From assembly GCF_001424485.1 (NCBI RefSeq), contig NZ_LMQC01000012.1, forward strand, positions 809,980-873,979: a stretch of DNA of 64,000 nucleotides, read 5' to 3'. The first letter of the stretch is position 1. Each line of letters starts with the position of its first letter. Source of the stretch: Modestobacter sp. Leaf380. Its GTDB lineage: Bacteria > Actinomycetota > Actinomycetes > Mycobacteriales > Geodermatophilaceae. The position numbers and the translations under genes are program-made. This document shows, one piece after another, positions 16,756 through 25,043 of this stretch. The notes beneath the pieces were generated by a model. That model saw only the letters and a list, made by a program, of their open reading frames with translations, did no database searches and was not told the DNA's origin.

Positions 16756-17166
16756 ATGACCCTGCTGGACGACGCCCCGGTGCACCACGCGCCGGTCGCC
16801 GTCCTGCCCGACGCCACCGGCATGCTGGCCGCCGCACCCGTCGGCGCGACGCTGGTCCTCCTCGCCCTGCCCGCGGACCCGGTGCTCGCCGACCGGGCCG
16901 AGCGCACCGTGCGCCGGGAGACCCGCGCCGAGGACCGGTCGCTGCGGCTGTCGGCCACCGAGCTCGCGGTCGTGCTGGCGGTCCCCGAGGCCGACCGGGA
17001 CGCCGTCGCCGACCGGTTGCTGTCCGTCGTGGAGCGGTCGACCGGGCTGACCGCCGCGGCCGGCGTCTGCGTGCTCACCGGCCGCACCGACCCGCTGGGT
17101 CTGGCCCGGGCCGGCCTCGCCGTCGCCTGGGCGTGCGGCGGCAGCCGCGCCGTCCGGCACCCCTGA
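16756..17166 (+). CDS. Stand-alone degenerate GGDEF-like protein
   Basis: 136 aa. The line LSATELAVVLAVPE aligns by position with LGGDEFAVLL of cyclases, and the C-terminal ARAGLAVAWACGGSRAV with the closing RADxALYxAKxxGR of GGDEF domains. The catalytic glycines and Asp are lost and no other domain is present, so it cannot be a cyclase; it may bind a partner or nucleotide. The N-terminal third (residues 1-45) has no recognised match. It sits directly behind a FliA-type promoter, which suggests expression with the motility regulon. It could be read as a decayed gene, but its dedicated promoter argues against that. Confidence 0.65.
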   Translation: MTLLDDAPVHHAPVAVLPDATGMLAAAPVGATLVLLALPADPVLADRAERTVRRETRAEDRSLRLSATELAVVLAVPEADRDAVADRLLSVVERSTGLTAAAGVCVLTGRTDPLGLARAGLAVAWACGGSRAVRHP

Positions 17167-17379
17167 CACCGGCGCTGACACCACCCTCGGCACCACCCCC
17201 GGCACCGCCACGGCCGCACCCCGCCACCGGTTCCGCGGCACCCCGACCACCATCAGGTGGACGGCGGGCAGACGGCAGGTAACCGCTGGTCAGGGCCCGT
17301 TACGGGCGTGTGCACCGCTGCGGGTCCCGCGTGAAGATCACGTGAACCGGGTCCCGTCCGCGCGACAGGAGCGACACGT

Positions 17380-18396
17380 GTGACAGACAGTGGGGGCATG
17401 CGACCCGACGCCCGTGCCTGGTTCGACAACCGCACCTCGTCGGCCACCTCGTTGGCCGAGATCGACACCGCTGCCCTGCTCGCGGCCAAGCGCCGCGGTG
17501 GGCACCGGGTGAGCGTCGTGCTGCCCGCCCGGAACGAGGCGGCCACCGTCGGTGGCCTGGTCAGCGACCTCGTCGCCCGCTGGGTGACCGACGTGCCGCT
17601 GGTCGACGAGGTGCTGGTCATGGACTCCGACTCCACCGACGACACCGCGGCCATCGCCCGGGCCGCCGGCGCCGACGTCGTCGCCACCGCCGACGTGCTG
17701 CCCACCCTGGGCTCGCGCCGCGGCAAGGGCGAGGCGTTGTGGAAGTCCCTGGCCGCCACCACCGGCGACCTGGTGGTCTTCATGGACTCCGACCTGCTCA
17801 ACGACGTCAGCCACTACGTGCCCGGCCTGCTGACCCCGCTGCTCACCGACCCCCGCATCGACTACGTCAAGGGCTGCTACACCCGCCCGCTGACCGTCGA
17901 CGGCGAGGTGCGGGCGGCCGGCGGCGGCCGGGTCACCGAGCTCACCGCCCGCCCGCTGCTCAACGCGCTGTGGCCCGAGCTCGCCGGCTTCGTGCAGCCC
18001 CTGGGCGGGGAGTACGCCGGACGGCGCTCGGCCCTGGAGCAGGTGCCCTTCGTCTCCGGCTACGGCGTCGAGGTGGGCCTGCTGGTGGACCTGCTGCAGG
18101 TGTGCGGCCTGCCCGGGCTGGCCCAGGTCGACCTCGGCACCCGCGTGCACTCCCACCAGAGCGACGAGGCGCTGGGCGTGATGGCCGGGCAGATCGTGTC
18201 CACCGTGCTGTCCCGCGCCAAGCGCGGCAGCAGCGACCGGCACCGCGGGGCGCCCGGCGGCCTGCTCACCCAGTTCGCCCACGACGGTGCGGGCTTCGTG
18301 CCCGCCAGCGTCCCCGTCGCGGTCGACCAGCGGCCCCCCATGGTCACCGTCGGCGAGTACGCCGAGCGCTGGTCCGAGGAGGCCGTGGTCGGCTGA
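17380..18396 (+). CDS. gpgS: Glucosyl-3-phosphoglycerate synthase-like GT81 glycosyltransferase (first copy)
   Basis: 338 aa. GTG 17380 is preceded by gacaggag at 8-nt spacing, a near-ideal ribosome binding site; an ATG 6 codons later is the alternative. GT-A fold features: VSVVLPARNEAATVG (nucleotide site), VMDSDSTDDT, GKGEALWKSLA, the metal motif MDSD, and the family-specific NALWPELAGFVQPLGGEYAG and VSGYGVEVGLL. The enzyme transfers glucose from an NDP-glucose to 3-phosphoglycerate, the first step to glucosylglycerate and to methylglucose lipopolysaccharides in mycobacteria. A diverged second copy follows at 18514. Confidence 0.85.
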   Translation: MTDSGGMRPDARAWFDNRTSSATSLAEIDTAALLAAKRRGGHRVSVVLPARNEAATVGGLVSDLVARWVTDVPLVDEVLVMDSDSTDDTAAIARAAGADVVATADVLPTLGSRRGKGEALWKSLAATTGDLVVFMDSDLLNDVSHYVPGLLTPLLTDPRIDYVKGCYTRPLTVDGEVRAAGGGRVTELTARPLLNALWPELAGFVQPLGGEYAGRRSALEQVPFVSGYGVEVGLLVDLLQVCGLPGLAQVDLGTRVHSHQSDEALGVMAGQIVSTVLSRAKRGSSDRHRGAPGGLLTQFAHDGAGFVPASVPVAVDQRPPMVTVGEYAERWSEEAVVG

Positions 18397-18513
18397 GCGG
18401 CGCGGCACCCGGGCCGCCCGGGTGCCGGACCGGGGCGGGTGTGTCACTGTGCTCGTCCCGGCAAGCCACGCCGGCAGGTCGGCGGCTGCGTCGCCGGACC
18501 CGCAGGAGAGTGC

Positions 18514-19476
18514 ATGCGCGCCGACGTCCGAGCGCTCCTCGAGGACCGCACCACCCGCGCGGCCGACCACGACCCCCGGCAGCTGCTGGCCGCCAAGCAG
18601 CGTGGGCGGACCTCGGTCAGCGTGGTGCTCCCGGCCCGCGACGAGGAACGCACCGTGGGGGCCATCGTCGGGACGCTGCGCCGGGCCTGGCAGCAGGAGA
18701 TCCCGCTGGTCGACGAGATCGTCGTCGTGGACAGCGACTCGACCGACGACACCGCCCGGGTCGCCGCCGCCGCCGGCGCCCGGGTGGTCGCCGTCGACTC
18801 GGTCCTGCCCGAGCTCGGCCGGCTGCCCGGGGGCGGCAAGGGCGAGGCGCTGTGGAAGTCGCTGGCAGCCACCACCGGTGACCTGCTGGTCTTCCTGGAC
18901 GCCGACCTCGTCGACGTGGACCCGGGGTACGTGGCCGGGCTGCTGGGCCCGCTGCTGTCGGACCCCTCGGTCGGGTTCGTCAAGGGCGTCTACGACCGTC
19001 CGCTGCTGACCTCCGAGGGGCTGGTCCCCACCGGCGGCGGCCGGGTGACCGAGCTGCTGGCCCGGCCGCTGCTCAACGCGCTGTGGCCCGAGCTCGCCGG
19101 GGTCGTGCAGCCCCTGGGCGGGGAGTACGCCGGGCGACGCACGCTGCTGGAGCAGGTGCCGTTCGTCTCCGGCTACGGGGTCGAGTTCGGCCTGCTCGTC
19201 GACCTCACCCGGCTGGCCGGGGTTCGGACGCTGGCCCAGGTGGACCTGGGCACCCGGCGGCACGGGCACCAGAGCGACGCCGCCCTGGGCCGGATGGCCG
19301 GCCAGGTGCTGCAGACCGCACTGTCCCGGCTGCCCGGGGGTGCCCCGGTGACCGCGGCCGACCTGCTGCAGTTCGTCCGCACCGACGAGGCCCTGGAGGC
19401 CGTCGGCTGGGACGTCGGCGTCGTGGAACGGCCACCGATGGCCCAGGTCCGGGCCGCCGCGGGTCGACGCCGATGA
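18514..19476 (+). CDS. Glucosyl-3-phosphoglycerate synthase-like GT81 glycosyltransferase (second copy)
   Basis: 320 aa. ATG 18514 follows gcaggag at good spacing. The order of motifs matches the upstream gene (VSVVLPARDEERTVG, VVDSDSTDDT, GKGEALWKSLA, LDAD, NALWPELAGVVQPLGGEYAG, VSGYGVEFGLL), but the C-terminal 60 residues and many surface positions differ, so this is an old tandem duplication and not a recent one. The metal motif changes from MDSD to LDAD. Its stop overlaps the ATG of the GT4 gene. The copy may have another acceptor or donor; that cannot be decided from sequence. Confidence 0.8.
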   Translation: MRADVRALLEDRTTRAADHDPRQLLAAKQRGRTSVSVVLPARDEERTVGAIVGTLRRAWQQEIPLVDEIVVVDSDSTDDTARVAAAAGARVVAVDSVLPELGRLPGGGKGEALWKSLAATTGDLLVFLDADLVDVDPGYVAGLLGPLLSDPSVGFVKGVYDRPLLTSEGLVPTGGGRVTELLARPLLNALWPELAGVVQPLGGEYAGRRTLLEQVPFVSGYGVEFGLLVDLTRLAGVRTLAQVDLGTRRHGHQSDAALGRMAGQVLQTALSRLPGGAPVTAADLLQFVRTDEALEAVGWDVGVVERPPMAQVRAAAGRRR

Positions 19477-20690
19477 GGCTGCTGATGGACGCCGGGCCCT
19501 GGCTCGCGGTGCCGCCGGTCGGTTACGGCGGCCTGGAGAACGTCGTCGCCACGCTCACCACCGAGCTGCGGGCCCGGGGCCACGAGGTCGTGCTGGCCAC
19601 GGTGGGTGAGTCCACGCTGCCCGCCGAGGAACGGGTCAGCGCCTTCCCGACCGGGCAGTTCGCCCGCCTCCCCGGTCCCTACCCGCAGGTCGTCGGGGTG
19701 GCGCACGCGCACGCCGGGCTGGTCCTGGACACCGTGGCCCGGTACGCGGGCGCCGGCCGGCCCTTCGACCTGGTGCACACCCACCTCGAGGTGGTCGGGC
19801 CGGCGGTGCTGGGCGCGATGGGCGTCAGCGCACCGCCGGTGCTGCACACCCTGCACTGGGACCTCGCCCGCAACGCCGACTTCTACGCCACCTTCGACGG
19901 CCGCGGCCGGGTCGCCTACGTCGGGGTCTCGGAGAGCCAGCTGGCCCGCGGCCCGGAGCTGCTGCAGCGGCAGTCCCTGGGCCACGTGCCCCTGGCGGTG
20001 CCGGTGACCGACGTCCCCCCGCTGCCGCGGGCACGGCGCGGGCCCTACGCGCTGCTGCTGGCCCGGCTCACCCCCACGAAGGGCGCGCTGACGGCGATCG
20101 AGGCGTGCGCCCGCGCCGACGTGCCGCTGGTGCTCGCCGGTCCGGTCGGCCCGTACCCCGACCAGGCCGCCCTGGCCGCCGCGCTGGCCGCCCCGGGCGG
20201 GGCGCGGGACAACGCCGACGTCGCGTGGTTCTGCGAGCACGTCCGCCCGCACCTGGACGGCGAGCGGGTGCGCTGGGTGGGCAGCGTGGCCGGCCAGGAG
20301 AAGGCCGAGCTGCTCGGCGGCGCCCGGGCCGCGCTGTTCCCGATCGACTGGGAGGAACCCGGGGGTACGGCGGTGTGCGAGGCACTCGCCGCCGGCACCC
20401 CGGTCGTGGCGATGGCCCGGGGATGCCTGCCCACGCTGGTCGACCACGGGGTCACCGGCTTCCTGGCCGACGACGTCGACGGGTTCACCGAGGGCCTGCG
20501 CGCGGTCGCCGACATCGACCCGGCGGTGTGCGCGCGGGAGGCCCGTCGCCGGTTCGCCCCGCCGGTGATGGCAGCGGCCTACGAGGCGCGCTACCACCAG
20601 CTGCTGGGCCGCGCACCGCAGCAGACCCGGCCGCTCACGCTGCCGGCCCCGCGAACACCACCGTCAGGGCGTGCCGCTGCCGCGCGCTGA
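19473..20690 (+). CDS. GT4-family glycosyltransferase
   Basis: 405 aa, GT-B fold. The N-terminal PPVGYGGLENVVATLTTEL is the acceptor-side glycine-rich loop of GT4 enzymes. In the C-terminal half LLARLTPTKGALTAIEA begins the donor domain, and the E-x7-E motif is EEPGGTAVCEALAAGTPVVA. It overlaps the second gpgS-like gene by 4 nt (ATGA), so the two are coupled and it probably acts on the same or a related sugar product. Its 3' end overlaps the convergent oxidoreductase gene by 56 nt. Confidence 0.82.
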   Translation: MRLLMDAGPWLAVPPVGYGGLENVVATLTTELRARGHEVVLATVGESTLPAEERVSAFPTGQFARLPGPYPQVVGVAHAHAGLVLDTVARYAGAGRPFDLVHTHLEVVGPAVLGAMGVSAPPVLHTLHWDLARNADFYATFDGRGRVAYVGVSESQLARGPELLQRQSLGHVPLAVPVTDVPPLPRARRGPYALLLARLTPTKGALTAIEACARADVPLVLAGPVGPYPDQAALAAALAAPGGARDNADVAWFCEHVRPHLDGERVRWVGSVAGQEKAELLGGARAALFPIDWEEPGGTAVCEALAAGTPVVAMARGCLPTLVDHGVTGFLADDVDGFTEGLRAVADIDPAVCAREARRRFAPPVMAAAYEARYHQLLGRAPQQTRPLTLPAPRTPPSGRAAAAR

Positions 20691-21717
20691 GCTCGGCGAC
20701 CACGCGGGGGGCCTCGTCCAGCGGGAGGACGTCGGTGACCAGCACCTCCCGGACCAGCCGACCGTGCCCGGCGAGCAGGCCCAGCGTCTCGGTGGCCAGC
20801 CGGCGCCGGTCCCACAGGTGCGCCAGCCCGCGGGGCACCCGGCCGATCTGGGCGCACACCAGGGACAGCCCGTTGTGGTGGAACTCCTCCCCCAGCCGGA
20901 CGTCGTCGGCCCCGCCGACGTAGAACGCCAGGTCCACCACGGTGCCCTGCGGCCGCAGGCAGCGCAGCGCGGTCGCCAGTGCCGCCGCGGTGCCGCGGCA
21001 CTGGAAGACCACGTCGGCGCCGCGGTCGGCGGGCCCGTGCCGCCACCGGGTCTTCAGGTCCCGCGCCAGGTCGGGGGTGTCGTCCCGGGCCTGCAGGCCC
21101 AGCGCCTCGGCGGCCGCCCGCCGCTGTGGAGTGGGGTCGGCCACGACGACCTCGGCGGCCCCGTGCACGCGGGCCAGCAGACCGACGAGCAGGCCGATGG
21201 CGCCACCGCCGGTCACCAGCACCATCCGGCCGCGGACGCCGTCGGCGAGTTCCCGGCCGCCCACGTCGGCGGCGGCGTGCAGCAGGCCGTTGACGCAGAT
21301 GGGGCCCAGGTGGGCGACGTAGACCCCGAGCACCGGGTCCAGGTCGGCCGGCACCGGGACGACGGCCTGGGCCAGCGGGTCGCCGTGCACGACCGTGGCG
21401 TGCCCGTAGGCCATCGCCACCAGGTCGCCGGGCGCGGTCACCGACGTGCGGCTGTCGGTGACCCGCGCGACCTCCATGTACCCCAGCCGCCGGACCGGGA
21501 AGGCCTGCGCGGGACGCCCGCGCTCGAAGAGGCCCAGGTCGCCGTCCCAGCCGGCGGCGAACCAGGGGCTCGTGCCGCGGAACCAGGTCAGCTCGGTGCC
21601 CGCGGACAGCCCGGTGTAGGCGGTCTCGGCGCGGAACAGGCCCTCGGCCAGCGGCGGCTCCTCGGTGTCCTCGAAGGCCAGCTCGCCGGCGCGGGGCACG
21701 ACCAGCGTGCGGATCAC
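20635..21717 (-). CDS. Medium-chain dehydrogenase/reductase (zinc-type alcohol dehydrogenase family)
   Basis: 360 aa. The Rossmann motif is VLVTGGGAIGLLVGLLARVHGA (positions about 165-185) followed by VVVADPTPQRRAAAEALG. The usual catalytic-zinc GHE motif is not evident: the matching N-terminal region reads GLSAGTELTWFRG, a pattern seen in the sorbitol/bacteriochlorophyllide-type sub-branch (SxGTE). It is the last gene of a minus-strand operon with the Gfo/Idh oxidoreductase and the HAD phosphatase (4-nt overlaps), so a sugar or polyol pathway is plausible. Confidence 0.78.
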   Translation of the reverse strand: MIRTLVVPRAGELAFEDTEEPPLAEGLFRAETAYTGLSAGTELTWFRGTSPWFAAGWDGDLGLFERGRPAQAFPVRRLGYMEVARVTDSRTSVTAPGDLVAMAYGHATVVHGDPLAQAVVPVPADLDPVLGVYVAHLGPICVNGLLHAAADVGGRELADGVRGRMVLVTGGGAIGLLVGLLARVHGAAEVVVADPTPQRRAAAEALGLQARDDTPDLARDLKTRWRHGPADRGADVVFQCRGTAAALATALRCLRPQGTVVDLAFYVGGADDVRLGEEFHHNGLSLVCAQIGRVPRGLAHLWDRRRLATETLGLLAGHGRLVREVLVTDVLPLDEAPRVVAELSARQRHALTVVFAGPAA

Positions 21718-22667
21718 GGCGCGACCCGCACGGTCGACCCGGTGCGGGTGGCCTCGGCCAGGGCCCAGGCCAGCCGGTGGGTGCGCAGCGCCTCGGCCAC
21801 GTCGACCAGTCCCCCGGCGGCGGCCCCGCCGGCCAGCACGTCCACGAAGGCACGGTCGACGGCCTCCCGGGCGTCGACGGCCGGGGTGTGCTGCTCCTCG
21901 CCCTCCCGGGTCCGCACCGACAGCGAGGTCTCGGTGAGCTGGAGGACCAGGTCGTCAGCGACCACCTCCAGCCCGGCGGCGGTGAGCACCGGCAGCACGC
22001 AGGAGGTGCTCACCGACCCCACGGCGCCGGAGGCCATCCGGAGCACCGCGGCGGTGGCGTCGGGCACGTCGCGGCCCTCGCGCGTCGAGACGGCGCTGCC
22101 CCCGACCACCTCGTCGACCTCCCCGGCCAGCACCCGGACCAGGTCCAGCACGTGGGTGGCCTGCTCGACCAGCTGACCTCCCGAGCGCGCACCGTCGCTC
22201 CACCAGGCCGGCGGCGGCGTCGTGCCCCACCAGCGGGCCGCGACCAGCCGAGGGGTGCGCCCGGCCAGTCCGGCGCGGGCGGTCGCGACGGTGTCCAGGT
22301 GCCGCCAGTGGTAGCCGGTGGCCGTGGGCAGCCCGGCGGAGGCGACCAGCGCGGCCACCTCCTCGGCGACGGCGAGGTCCGCGGCCAGGGGCTTCTCCAC
22401 GAAGAAGGGCACGCCGGCCTCGACCACCTGGCGCTCGAGCTCGCCGTGCGCGAAGGGCGGGACGCACAGCCACACGCCGTCCAGCCCGGCCGCCAGGAGC
22501 TCCGCGGTGGTGCGCACCGGCACGTCGAGCCCGCCCGCCAGCGCCTGCGCCGCCGCCGGGACCGGGTCGGCTATCCCGACCAGCTCGACGTCCTGCATCC
22601 CCTGCAGGACCCGGGCGTGCCGGGCGCCCACGCCCCCCGCCCCCACCAGACCGACGCGGACGCTCAT
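21714..22667 (-). CDS. Gfo/Idh/MocA-family oxidoreductase
   Basis: 317 aa. The N-terminal Rossmann motif is VGLVGAGGVGARHARVL; the family hallmark EKP is seen in VPFFVEKPLAAD (about residue 95), and the C-terminal domain has the HVLDLVRVL segment. Such enzymes oxidise or reduce sugar hydroxyl groups with NAD(P). It overlaps the downstream MDR gene by 4 nt and the upstream HAD gene by 4 nt, so all three should be made together. The substrate is unknown; a sugar or inositol derivative is most likely from the family. Confidence 0.85.
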   Translation of the reverse strand: MSVRVGLVGAGGVGARHARVLQGMQDVELVGIADPVPAAAQALAGGLDVPVRTTAELLAAGLDGVWLCVPPFAHGELERQVVEAGVPFFVEKPLAADLAVAEEVAALVASAGLPTATGYHWRHLDTVATARAGLAGRTPRLVAARWWGTTPPPAWWSDGARSGGQLVEQATHVLDLVRVLAGEVDEVVGGSAVSTREGRDVPDATAAVLRMASGAVGSVSTSCVLPVLTAAGLEVVADDLVLQLTETSLSVRTREGEEQHTPAVDAREAVDRAFVDVLAGGAAAGGLVDVAEALRTHRLAWALAEATRTGSTVRVAP

Positions 22668-23329
22668 GCCAGCGGGGTCCGGTCCAGCGCGGCCACCAGG
22701 TCGGCCGGGGTGTCGAAGAGGTCGATCGCCCCGGCGTCGCGCAGCTCGTCGTCGCCGAACCCGCCGGACCGGACCACGATCGCCGGCATCCCGGCGGCCT
22801 CAGCGGCCGCCACGTCGAACACCGAGTCACCGACGACGACCGCCGGGGCGTCCTGCGGCTCGCCCAGCTTCCTCAGCGCGGTCTGCAGCAGGTCCGGGTG
22901 CGGCTTGGAGGCCTCGACGTCGTCGCTGGTCGTCCAGGCCTCGGCGACGTCCCGGGCGTCGAGCAGGTCCAGGTAGTGGTCGACCTGGTCGGCCTTGCCC
23001 GAGCTGGCCAGCACCAACCGGTGCCCACGCTCCCGGACCGCCACCAGCAGGTCCCGGGCGCCGGGCAGCGGGCACAGCTCCCCCAGCAGCGGCTCCATCT
23101 CCTGGGTCCACCGCTCGCGGGCCCGGTCGCCGAGCCGCTCCTCCAGCTCGGCACCGCCGATCGCGGCCACCAGCTGGTCCCCGCCCATGCCGATCAGGCG
23201 GTGCAGCCGCCAGACCGGGAACGTCTCCCCCAGCGACCGGAAGGCCCGGTACCAGGCCAGGGCGTGGTGGTAGTTGGAGTCGACGAGGGTGCCGTCGACG
23301 TCCAGGACGGCGATCACGGGAGCAGCCAT
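22664..23329 (-). CDS. HAD-family hydrolase (phosphoglycolate phosphatase-like)
   Basis: 221 aa from ATG 23329, which follows a ggggcggggg stretch; an in-frame start six codons upstream is possible. All HAD motifs are present: I DVDGTLVDSN (nucleophile Asp), II LASSG, III SKPHPDLL (Lys), and IV VVGDSVFDVAAA. The cap between motifs I and II is helical, as in the beta-phosphoglucomutase/phosphoglycolate phosphatase group. It heads the operon with Gfo/Idh and MDR genes, which suggests dephosphorylation of a sugar phosphate in the same route. Confidence 0.85.
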   Translation of the reverse strand: MAAPVIAVLDVDGTLVDSNYHHALAWYRAFRSLGETFPVWRLHRLIGMGGDQLVAAIGGAELEERLGDRARERWTQEMEPLLGELCPLPGARDLLVAVRERGHRLVLASSGKADQVDHYLDLLDARDVAEAWTTSDDVEASKPHPDLLQTALRKLGEPQDAPAVVVGDSVFDVAAAEAAGMPAIVVRSGGFGDDELRDAGAIDLFDTPADLVAALDRTPLA

Positions 23330-23359
23330 GCCCCCGCCCCTGCCCACCGGGCCCGGGGG

Positions 23360-23650
23360 TCAACCGGTCGTGGTGGTCTCCGCGCAGTCGGCGAGCAGCG
23401 CGTCGGCGACGGCGAGGTCGTCCACCGGCAGCTCCACCTCGACGCCCTCGTCGTCCACCGCACCCTGCTCGGCGAAGACGTCCAGCGTCGAGTCCCGGAC
23501 GTCGGCGTCCAGCAGCCCGGCGGCGAAGCAGTCGGCGAACGCCGCCGGTGCCCCGTCGGCCTGCAGGGCGGAGCTGATGTCGGCGGCGGCGGGCGGCCCG
23601 CCGCAGCCGGCCAGCAGCAGGAGACCGGCGGCGAGCAGCCCCGACCTCAC
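23360..23650 (-). CDS. Small lipoprotein
   Basis: 96 aa from GTG 23650, overlapping the DUF427 stop (GTGA). The signal peptide LLAAGLLLLAGC has a lipobox with Cys at about residue 16. The mature part is acidic with two more cysteines (DCFAAG and ADCAETT) that could pair. It resembles small actinobacterial secreted proteins of unknown role. Coupling to the DUF427 gene is clear, but the functional link is not. Confidence 0.65.
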   Translation of the reverse strand: MRSGLLAAGLLLLAGCGGPPAAADISSALQADGAPAAFADCFAAGLLDADVRDSTLDVFAEQGAVDDEGVEVELPVDDLAVADALLADCAETTTTG

Positions 23651-24444
23651 CCGACCCGGACCTCGACGTCGTCGGCGCTGTCGTCGACGGCCCAGTACCC
23701 GGCGACGGCCTGCGCCTCGGGGAAGGCGGCGACGTAGGACCACAGCAGGTCCTGCCGCCGGGCGCCGTCCACCGTGACGTGCGCGTAGGACGCCACGCCC
23801 TTGTACGGGCACTCCGAGCGGGTGTCCGAGGCGGTCAGCAGCGCGGGGTCGACGGCCTCCCGCGGCAGGTACCAGCGGGTCGGCAGCCCGGTCTCGTACA
23901 GCGCGAGGGCCCGGTCGGTGGAGACCAGCTCGCGCCCACCGACGGTGACGGTGACCCGCCGGCTGCTGCGCCGGGTGTCCACCCGGTGGAAGGGGTCGCG
24001 CGGGTGACCACCGAAGACCAGCTCGTCCTCCTCGTACCAGGCGTCCACCCGGTCGAACCAGAACGCGACCAGCCCGGCCAGCTCGGGGACGGCGTCGACG
24101 GGCTCGGGGTAGGCCCACACCGCGTCCTGGACCACCCGGTCGCCGACGGTGAGCGTCCAGTAGGACGCGTCGCCCTTGAACGGGCAGTGCGTGCTGGTCG
24201 ACGTCGGGGTCAGCAGGTCGGTGCGGACGTCCTCGCGGGGGACGTACCACTGCGGGAGCAGCCCGGACTCGTGCAGCAGCACGGCACGCTCGGTGTCCAC
24301 GACCACCTCGCCGGCGACGACGCCGCGCACCCGCTGGGGCACCTCGTGCAGGTAGAGCAGGTGCGCCGGGGCGGCGGAGAGGTCGGTGTTGAAGCGGCCC
24401 CGGTTGGCGTGGGCCAACGGCCCCGGTCCCATCGTCAGCGACAT
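23647..24444 (-). CDS. DUF427 domain protein, two tandem DUF427 repeats
   Basis: 265 aa from ATG 24444. Two copies of the DUF427 fold are evident: first WYVPREDVRTDLLTPT ... CPFKGDASYW ... VWAYPEP, then WYLPREAVDPALLTAS ... CPYKGVASYA ... LWSYVAAFPE. The conserved C-P-(F/Y)-K-G in each is diagnostic of the family. The biochemical activity of DUF427 proteins is not established. The gene is divergent, with only 35 nt between it and the DUF5946-like gene. Confidence 0.8.
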   Translation of the reverse strand: MSLTMGPGPLAHANRGRFNTDLSAAPAHLLYLHEVPQRVRGVVAGEVVVDTERAVLLHESGLLPQWYVPREDVRTDLLTPTSTSTHCPFKGDASYWTLTVGDRVVQDAVWAYPEPVDAVPELAGLVAFWFDRVDAWYEEDELVFGGHPRDPFHRVDTRRSSRRVTVTVGGRELVSTDRALALYETGLPTRWYLPREAVDPALLTASDTRSECPYKGVASYAHVTVDGARRQDLLWSYVAAFPEAQAVAGYWAVDDSADDVEVRVG

Positions 24445-24479
24445 GCCCCACAGTCTCTCCCCCAGCGGCGGGCACCGGT

Positions 24480-24977
24480 GTGCGGCACGATCTCCAGGTG
24501 CCCCCGACGTCGTCCGACCCCTCTGCGGCCGACGGCGCACCGCCGCTCCCCCCGTTGCCCGGCCCGGCCCCGCTGGTGTCCCGGTGTCCCGGTTGCGGCT
24601 CGGTGCTGGTGGCCCGGCCCGACCTGGAGGCCCGACACCCCGGCGCCTCCCCGGCCTGCACCCGCCTGTTCGACGTGACGGTGCGGGGGCTGCGTGACGA
24701 GGCCCCCAGCGACCTGCGCGCCGCGGCCCTGCTGCAGCTGGCCGTCGACGCCTACGACGCGCAGCACCCGCACGAGGGGGACCCCGGCGGCCTGGTCCGG
24801 CTGCGGACGGCGCTGGGCCAGCAGACCGGGGCGCCCGCGGAACGGCCCGAGCACTGGACGACGACGGTGGCCGACGTCGCCGCGGACCTGGACGTCGTGG
24901 ACCTGCCGGCCCTGGTGCGCTCGTGGGCGCAGGCCGTCTCCGCGGACTGGGCCGGCGACCCGACCGCACCGGACTGA
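24480..24977 (+). CDS. DUF5946-like protein
   Basis: About 165 aa. Features are CPGCGSVL (Cys pair), HPGASPAC (further Cys), then LLQLAVDAYDAQHP and a late helical region ending RSWAQAVSADW. This order matches DUF5946 proteins, which I recall as C-x2-C ... GASPxC ... VDAYxxQHP. The cysteines may bind zinc. Start GTG 24480 or GTG 24498; no clear ribosome binding site decides. Function unknown. Confidence 0.65.
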   Translation: MRHDLQVPPTSSDPSAADGAPPLPPLPGPAPLVSRCPGCGSVLVARPDLEARHPGASPACTRLFDVTVRGLRDEAPSDLRAAALLQLAVDAYDAQHPHEGDPGGLVRLRTALGQQTGAPAERPEHWTTTVADVAADLDVVDLPALVRSWAQAVSADWAGDPTAPD

Positions 24978-25043
24978 GCCGGGTCGGAACGCAGGCGGCT
25001 GGTGCGCTGGTCATGGGGCCGATCAGCCGCCTACGCTCCCGCC

